Below are positions 1 to 6,202 of a stretch of DNA of 12,723 nt, one piece after another. The position numbers were made by a program, and so were the translations under genes. Source of the DNA: Campylobacteraceae bacterium (GTDB lineage Bacteria; Campylobacterota; Campylobacteria; Campylobacterales; Sulfurovaceae); assembly GCA_027026055.1 (NCBI GenBank), contig JALVPA010000121.1, positions 1-12,723 of the forward strand. Reading direction: 5' to 3'. Numbering within the stretch: the stretch's first letter is position 1; every line of letters begins with the position of its first letter. The notes beneath the pieces were generated by a model. It was not told the origin of the DNA, did not search any database, and was given only the letters and a program-made list of their open reading frames with translations.

Positions 1-1
1 G

Positions 2-850
2 TATATGGGATGGGCGACGGAGCGGGTCTTTTTGCCGATGCTCAAACCGATGGCGCCGGAGCTTATCGACTATGCGATGCCCGAAAACGGCGTCTTTCAC
101 AATCTCATTCTCGCCAAAATGTCCGTACGCTATCCGGGGCACGCCAAGCAGTTTATGCACGCTTTTTGGGGTGTTGGGCAGATGAGTTTCGTCAAACATG
201 CGGTTTTTGTGGACGAGAGTGCGCCGCCGCTGGAATCTTACGAAGCGTTGAGCCGTCATATCGCCGATCGTCTCGATCCCGAAAAGATCCTTGTCACCGA
301 AGGGATCGTCGATCATCTCGATCACAGTTCGCCCAAACAGTTCGAAGGAGGCAAGCTCGGCATCGACGCGACGGGCGAACCGGTAGCAAGACGTATCGAC
401 CTGCTCGACGACGATACGCTCTTGGAGAAGATGCGCGCGCTTGCCCCCGAGATCGTCGCGCTCAAACAGTATCTGACCGACACCGCCAATCCCGTCTGTG
501 TCGTCGCCGTCGAGAAACGTCGCAGTCAAAAAGAGACGATCGCCGATCTCGCGCCGCTTTTCGAACACATCGCGGTGCTGGTAATCGTCGATCGTCAAAA
601 CAACGACCTCGACAATCCCTATATGCTTATCTGGCGTACGGTCAACAACATCGACGCGCAGCGCGATGTGACACTGACGCCTTTTATCGCGATAGACGCC
701 ACCAACAAAAACGAGACGGACGGCTTTGCGCGCGAATGGCCGGGCGATACCTTCTGTAGCAAAGAAGTGTTGGAGAGGTTGAAAGAAAAAAACATCATCG
801 ATATCGACGATGCGTTTGTACGCCGTTTCGGATTGCTTCCCGATGTTTGA
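2..850 (+). CDS. ubiD: UbiD-family menaquinone biosynthesis decarboxylase (3' part, 5' end outside window)
   Basis: The reading frame is open from the first base, so the start lies upstream. The visible part resembles the C-terminal half of UbiD-type prenyl-FMN decarboxylases: an ATERVFLP motif, the RYPGHAKQ segment, and the SSPKQFEGGKLGIDAT segment that corresponds to the SSP...GLDAT region of UbiD. After it comes an extension of about 140 residues ending in FIAIDATNKNETDGFAREWPGD. From family knowledge, this extension marks the longer menaquinone-type subgroup (SCO4490 type) acting late in the futalosine pathway, as opposed to the shorter ubiquinone enzyme. The enzyme would decarboxylate the aromatic menaquinone precursor in the cytoplasm. 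The catalytic Glu/Arg motif of the family lies upstream of the window and cannot be checked. The next gene is 120 bp away with its own possible control sites, so co-transcription is not implied. Confidence 0.88.
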   Translation, partial: YMGWATERVFLPMLKPMAPELIDYAMPENGVFHNLILAKMSVRYPGHAKQFMHAFWGVGQMSFVKHAVFVDESAPPLESYEALSRHIADRLDPEKILVTEGIVDHLDHSSPKQFEGGKLGIDATGEPVARRIDLLDDDTLLEKMRALAPEIVALKQYLTDTANPVCVVAVEKRRSQKETIADLAPLFEHIAVLVIVDRQNNDLDNPYMLIWRTVNNIDAQRDVTLTPFIAIDATNKNETDGFAREWPGDTFCSKEVLERLKEKNIIDIDDAFVRRFGLLPDV

Positions 851-922
851 GTTGCATCGTTTATGTCAAAAGAACGCAATTATGGAGAAAAAAGGTCGGA
901 TTTAATATCACCTTAAAGAAAA

Positions 923-939
923 TTGGATACACTATCCAA
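923..939. promoter_or_regulatory. Perfect 7-3-7 palindrome upstream of the peroxiredoxin gene, candidate operator
   Basis: TTGGATA-CAC-TATCCAA is an exact 7-bp inverted repeat with a 3-bp spacer, 31 bp before the peroxiredoxin ATG. It is not followed by a T-run on the + strand, so it does not look like a terminator for the upstream gene. Just downstream, 942-959 reads as three successive hexamers close to NAT(A/T)AT (5/6, 6/6, 5/6), the unit seen in Fur-superfamily sites. Either element could be a binding site, and perR is the next regulator gene. The hexamer match is weak evidence because the region is AT-rich. Confidence 0.4.
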
Positions 940-970
940 ACAATAAAAATTATCATTAAAGGAAAGTGCA

Positions 971-1567
971 ATGTTGGTAACGAAAAAAGCTCCCGATTTT
1001 ACGGCTGCGGCGGTTCTGGCGGACGGAACGATCGACGAAAACTTCAATCTTTACGAAAATTTCGGTGAAAAAGGGACGGTTGTCTTTTTCTATCCGCTCG
1101 ATTTTACGTTTGTTTGTCCCTCCGAGATTATCGCGTTTTCTCACAGATACGAGGAATTCCAAGAAAGAGGCGTTAACGTTATCGGCGTTTCGGTAGACAG
1201 CCAATTCTCTCACTTCGCATGGAGAGAAACCCCGGTGGAAAAAGGCGGTATCGGTCGTATCAACTTCCCATTGGTCGCCGATTTGACTAAGCAGATTTCC
1301 AGAGATTACGACGTGCTTCTCGACGAGTCGGTCGCATTGAGAGGTTCTTTCTTGATCGATACCGACGGTACGGTCAGACACGCCGTCATCAACGATTTGC
1401 CGCTCGGTAGAAACGTCGACGAGATGCTTCGTATGATCGATGCGATGCAGTACACCAACGAGCACGGCGAAGTTTGTCCCGCGGGATGGCAAAAAGGTCA
1501 AGAGGCGATGAAACCCGACGCGGAAGGTGTCGCGGAGTACTTGGCGAAACACGCCGAAGAGCTCTAA
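971..1567 (+). CDS. Typical 2-Cys peroxiredoxin (AhpC/TSA family)
   Basis: This 198-residue protein matches the usual length of typical 2-Cys peroxiredoxins. The peroxidatic cysteine is C49 in DFTFVCPSE, with the conserved Thr at T46. The resolving cysteine is C169 in GEVCPAGW. The family reduces hydrogen peroxide, organic hydroperoxides and peroxynitrite in the cytoplasm, with the two cysteines forming an intersubunit disulphide. The YPLDFTFVCPSE form and the complete C-terminal arm indicate the AhpC/tryparedoxin-peroxidase type and not a BCP or 1-Cys enzyme. A Shine-Dalgarno sequence (AAAGGAAAG, 958-966) precedes the ATG. No AhpF gene is next to it, so the electron donor is probably thioredoxin, which is inference. 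A palindrome and Fur-like hexamers lie upstream and perR follows, which suggests peroxide-responsive control. Confidence 0.96.
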   Translation: MLVTKKAPDFTAAAVLADGTIDENFNLYENFGEKGTVVFFYPLDFTFVCPSEIIAFSHRYEEFQERGVNVIGVSVDSQFSHFAWRETPVEKGGIGRINFPLVADLTKQISRDYDVLLDESVALRGSFLIDTDGTVRHAVINDLPLGRNVDEMLRMIDAMQYTNEHGEVCPAGWQKGQEAMKPDAEGVAEYLAKHAEEL

Positions 1568-1579
1568 TCAAAAAGAGTC

Positions 1580-1608
1580 GCACCGAAAGAAGCGTTCTTC
1601 TTCGGCGC
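1580..1608 (+). terminator. Stem-loop after the peroxiredoxin gene, possible weak terminator
   Basis: GCACCGAAAGAAG (1580-1592) can pair with CTTCTTCGGCGC (1597-1608) across a 4-base loop, with one bulged A and one A-C mismatch. The stem starts 12 bases after the stop codon. The bases that follow (ATTCTACATAGTTTT) are only moderately T-rich, so it may terminate poorly and partly, protect the 3' end of the mRNA, or let some reading through into perR. Confidence 0.5.
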
Positions 1609-1670
1609 ATTCTACATAGTTTTATCAAAAAGTGTGTACAATGCGCCAAAGCAGCTGCAAGGAAGAGTCT

Positions 1671-2093
1671 ATGACACACTATGCCACGATGCTCAAAGAG
1701 AGCGGTCTCAAATCGACCTTTCAACGTATGAATATCCTCAGCGTCATCGACAAATACGGTCATATGGCGGTAGACGATATCTACGAAGAGGTCATCAAGG
1801 TACATCCGTCGCTTTCGCTTGCCACCGTTTACAAAAATATCTTGTTGATGAAAGAAAAAGGGGTGCTTGTAGAGGTCCCCATCATGGGTAAAAAGCCCAA
1901 ATACGAATTGGCGAAAGAGGATCATATCCATCTGATTTGCACCGAGTGCGGCAACGTCGAGGATAAGCACTGTATGGATATGACCGAAAAAGCCTTTGCG
2001 TCGTTGAGCGATCAAGAAGCCTTCAGACTCGAACGCAGACAGGTCAACCTCTACGGCGTATGCCAAAAATGCCGCATGGAAGCGGCCTCCTAA
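1671..2093 (+). CDS. perR: Fur-family metalloregulator, PerR-like peroxide repressor
   Basis: The 140-residue protein has a winged-helix N-terminal half with recognition helix SLATVYKNI (about residues 49-57) and a C-terminal metal-binding dimerisation half. The structural zinc ligands are C90/C93 (CTEC) and C131/C134 (CQKC). Candidate regulatory ligands by alignment with Bacillus PerR are H31, H85, H87 and D98. D98 matches PerR Asp104, a position that is Glu in Fur (Helicobacter Fur reads CGKIIEF). This favours peroxide sensing over pure iron sensing. The fifth position is Glu (E79) where PerR has Asp85, so the assignment is not certain. The start at 1671 is chosen because AAGGAAG lies 5 bases upstream; the frame stays open to a GTG at 1632 but no ribosome site is seen there. 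A TACAAT hexamer at 1637-1642 could be its -10 box. The position beside a peroxiredoxin supports an oxidative-stress role. Confidence 0.85.
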   Translation: MTHYATMLKESGLKSTFQRMNILSVIDKYGHMAVDDIYEEVIKVHPSLSLATVYKNILLMKEKGVLVEVPIMGKKPKYELAKEDHIHLICTECGNVEDKHCMDMTEKAFASLSDQEAFRLERRQVNLYGVCQKCRMEAAS

Positions 2094-2111
2094 CGCGCCA
2101 ACGCTTTAGAG

Positions 2112-2228
2112 CTACGTTTTTGCCTGCAAACGCACGACAAAAGTCATACCGCCTTTTCGTTGAGATATTTTTGCATGATGTACGATTTCATCGACAATAA
2201 AGCGGTGTTGTCGCGAAACATCTTTCAT
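2112..2228 (-). other. Short ORFs in the perR-yggS gap, possible decayed gene remnant
   Basis: Two overlapping minus-strand frames are open here. One (2228 to 2112) encodes 38 residues. The other (2221 to 2144) encodes 25 residues ending in YLNEKAV, with codons such as CGC GAC AAC ACC TCG TAC ATC CTC AAC that match the C/G-ending codon use of nearby genes. Its TGA overlaps an ATG (GTATGA) that opens an 11-codon frame. This resembles the 3' end of one gene coupled to the start of another, with the rest lost, and the heptamer repeat lies immediately upstream. I do not recognise either peptide. It could equally be non-coding. Confidence 0.22.
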
Positions 2229-2250
2229 CTTTTCATGTTTTATTCTTTCA

Positions 2251-2370
2251 CCCTTAACCCTCCACTCATCACTAAAATTCTCGGTTTCTCATTGCTCATT
2301 GCTCATTTAAAAAAACCGAAACCCTTAACCCTTCACTCATCACTCTTCGGTTCCTCATTACTCATTATTA
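2251..2370. repeat. Two imperfect copies of a repeat unit with heptamer-like ATGAGYA motifs
   Basis: Copy A (2251-2308) and copy B (2322-2370) share the order CCCTTAACCCT, then CACTCATCACT, then CGGTT, then CTCATT repeats. On the minus strand this reads as runs of ATGAGTA/ATGAGCA/ATGAGTG with AGGGTTAAGGG at one end. The stretch is AT-richer and much lower in complexity than the genes around it. The yggS stop codon and its last Glu codon lie within copy B. Degenerate heptamers of this kind occur between genes in several bacterial groups (from memory). No function is shown here. Confidence 0.75.
2309..2352 (-). terminator. Possible terminator of the trmH-yggS unit formed from repeat sequence
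   Basis: On the minus strand AACCGAA (2352-2346) can pair with TTCGGTT (2320-2314), which runs directly into seven T residues (2315-2309). The loop is long, about 25 bases, so the hairpin is weak. The central AACCGAA/TTCGGTT element can instead pair with 2281-2287, giving an alternative fold. Confidence 0.35.
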
Positions 2371-3047
2371 AAGATCGCCGATCCGATCCTTACCATATTC
2401 GAACCGCACTTGATAGCCAATTCGTAGTCGCCGCTCATACCCATCGAACAGACGGTCGCACCGTCGTTTTGTAGCGTTTCGTAGATGCGTCGGGTCGTCT
2501 CGAAGCTCTTGCGGATTTCATTTTGATCGTCGGTATGCGCGCCGATGGTCATCACGCCTTTGAGTTCGATCGTATCGAACCTTTCGGCGATTTCGCGATA
2601 GATGTCGATTGCCGCTTCGGGAGCGACCCCCGCCTTACTCTCTTCGCGCGCGGCGTTAATTTGCAACAGTGCGGGCATCGTACGTCCTTTGGCTTCGAGG
2701 CGTTTGTGCAGCGCTTCGGCAAGTTCTATCGAATCGAGCGAATGGAGCAAAAAGGGATTGGCGTCGATAAGATGGTTGATCTTGTTTTTTTGAAGTCTGC
2801 CTATCATATGCCACTCCAAAGGCAAATCGTCAAGGACTTCGGCGCGTTCTTTGAGCTGCTGCACACGGCTCTCGCCGAAGGCGCGTTGTCCCAAATCGTA
2901 AAGCGTGCGGATATTTTCCGTTTCGGTATATTTGGTAACGATGACGAGTTTGACGATATGGTGTTCGCTCACCGTGATACGCGCTTGTTCGATATTCCAG
3001 ATCACTTCGTCGAGGTTCTTTCGTAATTGCTCGGTAGAGAGTATCAT
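2358..3047 (-). CDS. yggS: YggS/PLPBP-family pyridoxal phosphate homeostasis protein
   Basis: The 229-residue length is normal for this family of single-domain alanine-racemase-fold proteins. K39 in VIVTKY is the expected Schiff-base lysine for pyridoxal 5'-phosphate. Other family signatures are GESRVQQL, the WHMIGRLQKNK block, MSGDYELAI and the C-terminal phosphate-binding GSNMVRIGSAIF. The family binds PLP without known catalysis and buffers PLP and amino-acid/keto-acid pools in the cytoplasm. AAGGAAA lies 6 bases before the ATG. It sits 42 bp behind the trmH-like gene on the same strand, probably in one transcript. Oddly, the final codons (Asn-Asn-Glu-stop) are made of the heptamer repeat, so the original C-terminus may have been replaced. 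Confidence 0.93.
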   Translation of the reverse strand: MILSTEQLRKNLDEVIWNIEQARITVSEHHIVKLVIVTKYTETENIRTLYDLGQRAFGESRVQQLKERAEVLDDLPLEWHMIGRLQKNKINHLIDANPFLLHSLDSIELAEALHKRLEAKGRTMPALLQINAAREESKAGVAPEAAIDIYREIAERFDTIELKGVMTIGAHTDDQNEIRKSFETTRRIYETLQNDGATVCSMGMSGDYELAIKCGSNMVRIGSAIFNNE

Positions 3048-3089
3048 TGTCGGTTTCCTTGATATGTGGCAAGTTTTGGGATTATTGTA

Positions 3090-3911
3090 TCATGTGTTGT
3101 TAAAATCGAGATTGGCGGTGCGAAAACGATAGAGGATGATGGAGGCGGCTACGGCGATATTGAAACTTTTGATACCCGGCTCCATTTCGATGGCGATCGT
3201 TTCGTCGCAAAGGGCGAGAATGTCGGGCGAAAGACCTTTCTTTTCGTGTCCGAGTACGATAACGTAGCGTTCGGGTACGACGACGCGCGAAAGGGGTGTG
3301 GCGTCGGGGGTCACTTCTGCGGCAAAGAGGCGATAACCGAGCGATTTGAGACGCGAAAGGGTGGAGAGCGGATCGTCATAAAGGCTATAGCGCACTCTGG
3401 CGATGTGTCCGGTAGAGATACGCACGGCGCGGCGGTTATAGGGGTGAGGGCCTTGTTCGGGTAGCAAATATCCCGTCGCACCGAGTGCGGCGGCGGAGCG
3501 GGCGATGGCGCCGATATTGTCGGCTTTGGAGATTTCGTCGAGCATGACGATGCGATTGCCGAGCGCTTCGATGGGCGAGGGGGCAGGGCGATAGGCGTGC
3601 ATCATGACATTGTGATGGATTTTGTGTCCGACGATCTTTTCGATTTCGCTGCGAGGTGCGACGTAGGCTTGCGGGATCTCGAAACGCGCTAAAAACACGG
3701 CGTTATCTTTATAAAAACGTTCGGTCGCCAGCAAGCTTTGGATACGCACGCCCTCTTGCATCAAAAGCTTGACGACATGCGGACTGTCGGCAACAAACGA
3801 ACCGTCGGCGCGAAAGGCGTTTTCGCGAAAGGAGCGGTAGATTTCGAGTCTGGGATCGTCGATACGGGTGACGGGAATCAACTTCATACGGTATTGTAAC
3901 CAAGTAGCCAT
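3090..3911 (-). CDS. TrmH/SpoU-family RNA 2'-O-ribose methyltransferase
   Basis: The SPOUT signature motifs are present in order: motif 1 NIGAIARSA (about 132-140, with N132 and R138), motif 2 VLGHEKKGLS (about 219-228), and motif 3 EPGIKSFNIAVAAS (about 244-257, with S249 and N251). From family knowledge these build the knotted AdoMet site that methylates ribose in tRNA or 23S rRNA. The N-terminal about 110 residues look like the substrate-binding extension found in TrmH/RlmB relatives (RADGSFVADSPHVVKLL). The RNA target cannot be read from sequence. The start is uncertain: neither the ATG at 3911 nor the one at 3887 (MKLIPV) has a clear ribosome site, and the shorter form may fit the family better. 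It is divergent from cbpA and upstream of yggS. Confidence 0.88.
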   Translation of the reverse strand: MATWLQYRMKLIPVTRIDDPRLEIYRSFRENAFRADGSFVADSPHVVKLLMQEGVRIQSLLATERFYKDNAVFLARFEIPQAYVAPRSEIEKIVGHKIHHNVMMHAYRPAPSPIEALGNRIVMLDEISKADNIGAIARSAAALGATGYLLPEQGPHPYNRRAVRISTGHIARVRYSLYDDPLSTLSRLKSLGYRLFAAEVTPDATPLSRVVVPERYVIVLGHEKKGLSPDILALCDETIAIEMEPGIKSFNIAVAASIILYRFRTANLDFNNT

Positions 3912-3945
3912 AATAAAACAAAAAATCTTTTGAAAAGCGTTAAAA

Positions 3946-3966
3946 GTTGATTGACATTGACTAAAG
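3946..3966. promoter_or_regulatory. HAIR-like inverted repeat, candidate HspR operator
   Basis: GTTGATT-N7-ACTAAAG matches the HAIR consensus CTTGAGT-N7-ACTCAAG at 11 of 14 positions with the exact 7-base spacer (5/7 in the left half, 6/7 in the right). It covers the -35 hexamer of the cbpA promoter, and the HspR gene is the second gene of the operon. Repression by blocking RNA polymerase, released on heat shock, is the expected logic. The match was made by eye. Confidence 0.6.
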
Positions 3967-3980
3967 GTTTTTGATATAAT
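3951..3980 (+). promoter_or_regulatory. Sigma70-type promoter of cbpA-hspR
   Basis: TTGACA (3951-3956) and TATAAT (3975-3980) are both perfect consensus hexamers separated by 18 bases. Transcription would start near 3987, leaving a leader of about 50 bases before the cbpA ATG. A strong vegetative promoter under repressor control is typical of HspR-regulated operons. Confidence 0.85.
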
Positions 3981-4038
3981 ACGTTTAAAATTTTAAGGGT
4001 TATGTGTTACAATACCACCATAACGATAGGATAGGAAG

Positions 4039-4935
4039 ATGGCAAAGAGTTTGTACGAAACATTGGGCGTCAGCGAAAACGCAACGGCCGACGAAATCAA
4101 AAAAGCATATCGCAAATTGGCGAGAAAATATCACCCGGATATCAACAAAGATCCGGAGGCGCAAGAGAAATTCAAAGAGATCAACGCCGCATACGAGGTG
4201 TTGAGCGATCCCGAGAAAAAAGCGCAATACGATCAGTTCGGCGATCAGATGTTCGGTGGACAAAATTTCCACGATTTCGCCAGAGCGCAAGGCAGCGCGG
4301 GTATCGATCTCGAAGAGTTGCTTAGACAGATGTTCGGCGGCGGTGCCGCGGGCGGCTTCGGCGGTAGTGCCGGAGGCTTCGGCGGTTTCGGCGGTTTCGG
4401 CGGCGGTGCCGGCGGCGGATTCGGGGGTGCGTATCGTACGCCCGATCTGGATATCCATGCGCGTATTACGGTGCCCTTTTTGGTCGCCGTCAACGGCGGA
4501 AAACATCATATCTCCGTCAACGGAGAGAGTTTCGATATCAAAATCCCCGCCGGTATCAAAAGTGGCGAGACGCTGCGCGTACGCGGCAAAGGAAAAAGCT
4601 ATCAAGGACACCGCGGAGATTTGCTCATCAAGGTCGAAGTGGCCGATTCGCCCGAATACGAGCGCAAAGGCAACGACCTTTACAAAAAGATAGATATCCC
4701 GCTCAAAACGGCGCTTTTCGGCGGCAAAGTACAGGTGCAAACACCCGAAAAAGAGGTAACGCTCAAAGTCCCCAAAAACACCAAAAACGGACAGAAGTTC
4801 CGCTTGAAGGGAAAAGGCGTGCCCGATCGCAAAACGGGACTGAAGGGTGATTTGTATCTGATCGCCAACGTCGTGTTGCCCGATGTGGACAGCTTGGAAC
4901 CCGAACTGAAAAAGATGTTGGAAGAGAAACTTTGA
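4039..4935 (+). CDS. cbpA: CbpA-type DnaJ co-chaperone (J domain, G/F region, no zinc finger)
   Basis: The 298-residue protein begins with a J domain (about 4-68) carrying the HPD motif at 32-34, which stimulates DnaK ATPase activity. Next comes a Gly/Phe-rich linker (about 98-133) built from repeated GGF units. The C-terminal substrate-binding region follows directly (from about 137), with no CxxCxGxG zinc repeats, so this is a class II protein (CbpA/DnaJ2) and not canonical DnaJ. AGGA at 4028-4031 is the likely ribosome site. hspR follows after 18 bp, the arrangement known from Helicobacter cbpA-hspR, where CbpA also tunes HspR activity. The protein acts in the cytoplasm in protein folding under stress. 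Confidence 0.94.
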   Translation: MAKSLYETLGVSENATADEIKKAYRKLARKYHPDINKDPEAQEKFKEINAAYEVLSDPEKKAQYDQFGDQMFGGQNFHDFARAQGSAGIDLEELLRQMFGGGAAGGFGGSAGGFGGFGGFGGGAGGGFGGAYRTPDLDIHARITVPFLVAVNGGKHHISVNGESFDIKIPAGIKSGETLRVRGKGKSYQGHRGDLLIKVEVADSPEYERKGNDLYKKIDIPLKTALFGGKVQVQTPEKEVTLKVPKNTKNGQKFRLKGKGVPDRKTGLKGDLYLIANVVLPDVDSLEPELKKMLEEKL

Positions 4936-4953
4936 TAAATCAAAGGAGCGTGC

Positions 4954-5325
4954 ATGCACAGTTACGACGAACCGGTCTATCTTATCTCCGTAGTGGCTTC
5001 GATGCTCAATATCCACCCCCAGACGCTTAGACAGTATGAGCGCGAGGGATTGGTCGAACCCGCCCGTACGCAAGGGCGCATGCGTCTTTATTCGCAACGC
5101 GATATCGACCGAATGAAACTCATTTTGCGTTTGACGCGTCAAATGGGGGTCAATCTGGCGGGTGTAGATATCATCTTGCAGCTCAAAGAGCAAATCGACG
5201 AGATGCAAAAGGAGATCGACGCGCTACGTGAAGAGCTTAGCAACGTCAACCGCAACGGTGCGGTGCAAAAGGGAAAAGCGCTCGTTAGAAAAAACAGCTA
5301 CGATATCATTATTTTCGAAGAGTAA
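4954..5325 (+). CDS. hspR: HspR, MerR-family heat-shock repressor
   Basis: This 123-residue protein has an N-terminal MerR-type winged helix with the HspR hallmark HPQTLRQYEREGLVEPART (about 17-35), the RLYSQRDIDRM wing, and a conserved LTRQMGVNLAGVDIIL segment. A coiled-coil dimerisation helix follows (about 70-95), then a basic C-terminal tail. The family represses chaperone operons by binding HAIR repeats, and a HAIR-like site overlaps the promoter of this operon. AAAGGAG (4942-4948) precedes the ATG. In related organisms a third gene often follows, but here the operon ends against sppA, which is convergent and only 8 bp away. Confidence 0.94.
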   Translation: MHSYDEPVYLISVVASMLNIHPQTLRQYEREGLVEPARTQGRMRLYSQRDIDRMKLILRLTRQMGVNLAGVDIILQLKEQIDEMQKEIDALREELSNVNRNGAVQKGKALVRKNSYDIIIFEE

Positions 5326-5337
5326 ACGCCCGTTTAC
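5322..5337. terminator. 16-bp palindrome spanning the hspR and sppA stop codons
   Basis: GTAAACG-CC-CGTTTAC is an exact 7-bp inverted repeat that contains the TAA of hspR on one strand and the TAA of sppA on the other. It could act as a short two-way 3'-end hairpin. No T-tract follows on either strand, so intrinsic termination is doubtful. Confidence 0.35.
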
Positions 5338-6194
5338 GGATAAAAATGGCTTTGTAGACCCGAAAAGGCGCTTTGGACGAAGCCCATCGATTTTTGGGCA
5401 AACTGCTCGAAAAAAGCTTCTATCTTTTTCTTTTTCTTCCAGACGGGATCTTTTACATGTGCCAGTTTTGCCGTGAGCGCACGCGCCTCTTGTAGCGTAC
5501 CTACTTCGTCTACGAGTCCCACGCGTTTGGCTTCGGCGCCGAGAAAAATATGCGCGTCGGCAAATTCGTCGCTACGATTGAGATCGAGATGCCTTGCCGC
5601 GGCGACCTCGGAGAGGAAAAGACGGTAGGTTTGTTGTGTGATTTTTTCGAGTTCGGCGCGCTCTTCGGGCGTCCACTTACGCGTCGGCGTGCCCGCTTCT
5701 TTGTATTTTCCCGCTTTAACGGTTTGCGATTCGATGCCGATTTTATCCATCAGCGGTTTGATGTTGGCGCTTTGCATAATCACCCCGATGGAGCCGACGA
5801 TCGCGCCGGGATTGGCGACGATTTTTCGCGCGTAGATGCTACTGTAGTAGCTGCCGCTCGCCATCGTGCCCGCGGCATAGGCAACGACGGGTTTGGTTTC
5901 GTTGAGTTTTCTGACGGCACGGGCTATTTCGATGGACGGCGCTACGGCGCCGCCCGGAGAATCGACGCGTAAAAGCACCCCTTTGATGCGTTTGTCTTTG
6001 CGCGCTTTTTCTATCGCTTCGAGGATCGGATCGGGCGAGACGATGGGACCGCTTAGACGGATCTCTTGGAGGTTTGGCGGCTTGAGCGTCGCCTCTTCGC
6101 CGGGTAGGAACAAAAGGACGAGGATAAGAACAAAGAGCAATCCTTTGAAATGCTCACCTATCCATTTGAGTATCGTACCGATTTTACGAAACAT
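5334..6194 (-). CDS. sppA: Signal peptide peptidase SppA, short (36K) type
   Basis: The 286-residue protein fits the short SppA form with one protease domain. An N-terminal signal anchor spans about 18-31 (GLLFVLILVLLFLP). The substrate-groove motif RVDSPGG is at 76-82. By alignment with Bacillus SppA the Ser nucleophile is S113 (MASGSYY) and the general-base Lys is K165 (GKYKEAG), both present, so it is probably active. The family digests leftover signal peptides in the membrane, with its active site on the outer face. AGGGAA lies shortly before the ATG. The gene starts 8 bp after the glycine-zipper lipoprotein gene on the same strand, so they are probably one operon. Confidence 0.95.
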   Translation of the reverse strand: MFRKIGTILKWIGEHFKGLLFVLILVLLFLPGEEATLKPPNLQEIRLSGPIVSPDPILEAIEKARKDKRIKGVLLRVDSPGGAVAPSIEIARAVRKLNETKPVVAYAAGTMASGSYYSSIYARKIVANPGAIVGSIGVIMQSANIKPLMDKIGIESQTVKAGKYKEAGTPTRKWTPEERAELEKITQQTYRLFLSEVAAARHLDLNRSDEFADAHIFLGAEAKRVGLVDEVGTLQEARALTAKLAHVKDPVWKKKKKIEAFFEQFAQKSMGFVQSAFSGLQSHFYP

Positions 6195-6202
6195 CGTGTT
6201 CC

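Noticed and set aside
923..939. Palindrome as a terminator of the decarboxylase gene
   Set aside because: Only two G-C pairs, no T-run on the + strand, and it lies more than 70 bases after the stop codon; an operator fits better.
956..1552. 198-codon antisense ORF opposite the peroxiredoxin gene
   Set aside because: Complete overlap with a gene whose catalytic motifs are intact; no independent signals.
2103..2122. GCTTTAGAGCTACGTTTTTG resembles a CRISPR repeat/tracrRNA segment
   Set aside because: A single short match with no repeated copies, no spacers and no cas genes; taken as chance.
2160..2474. 104-codon + strand ORF across the repeat and the yggS 3' end
   Set aside because: It runs through low-complexity repeat and then antisense to yggS; no ribosome site or domain.
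4334..4440. GGCGGTTTC-type tandem DNA repeat as a separate repeat element
   Set aside because: It is in frame and encodes the Gly/Phe-rich linker expected in CbpA.
4000..5208. 402-codon antisense ORF across cbpA and hspR
   Set aside because: It lies opposite two well-recognised genes, spans their junction, has no recognisable domain or ribosome site, and its low-complexity part mirrors the Gly/Phe linker. It is a by-product of codon bias.
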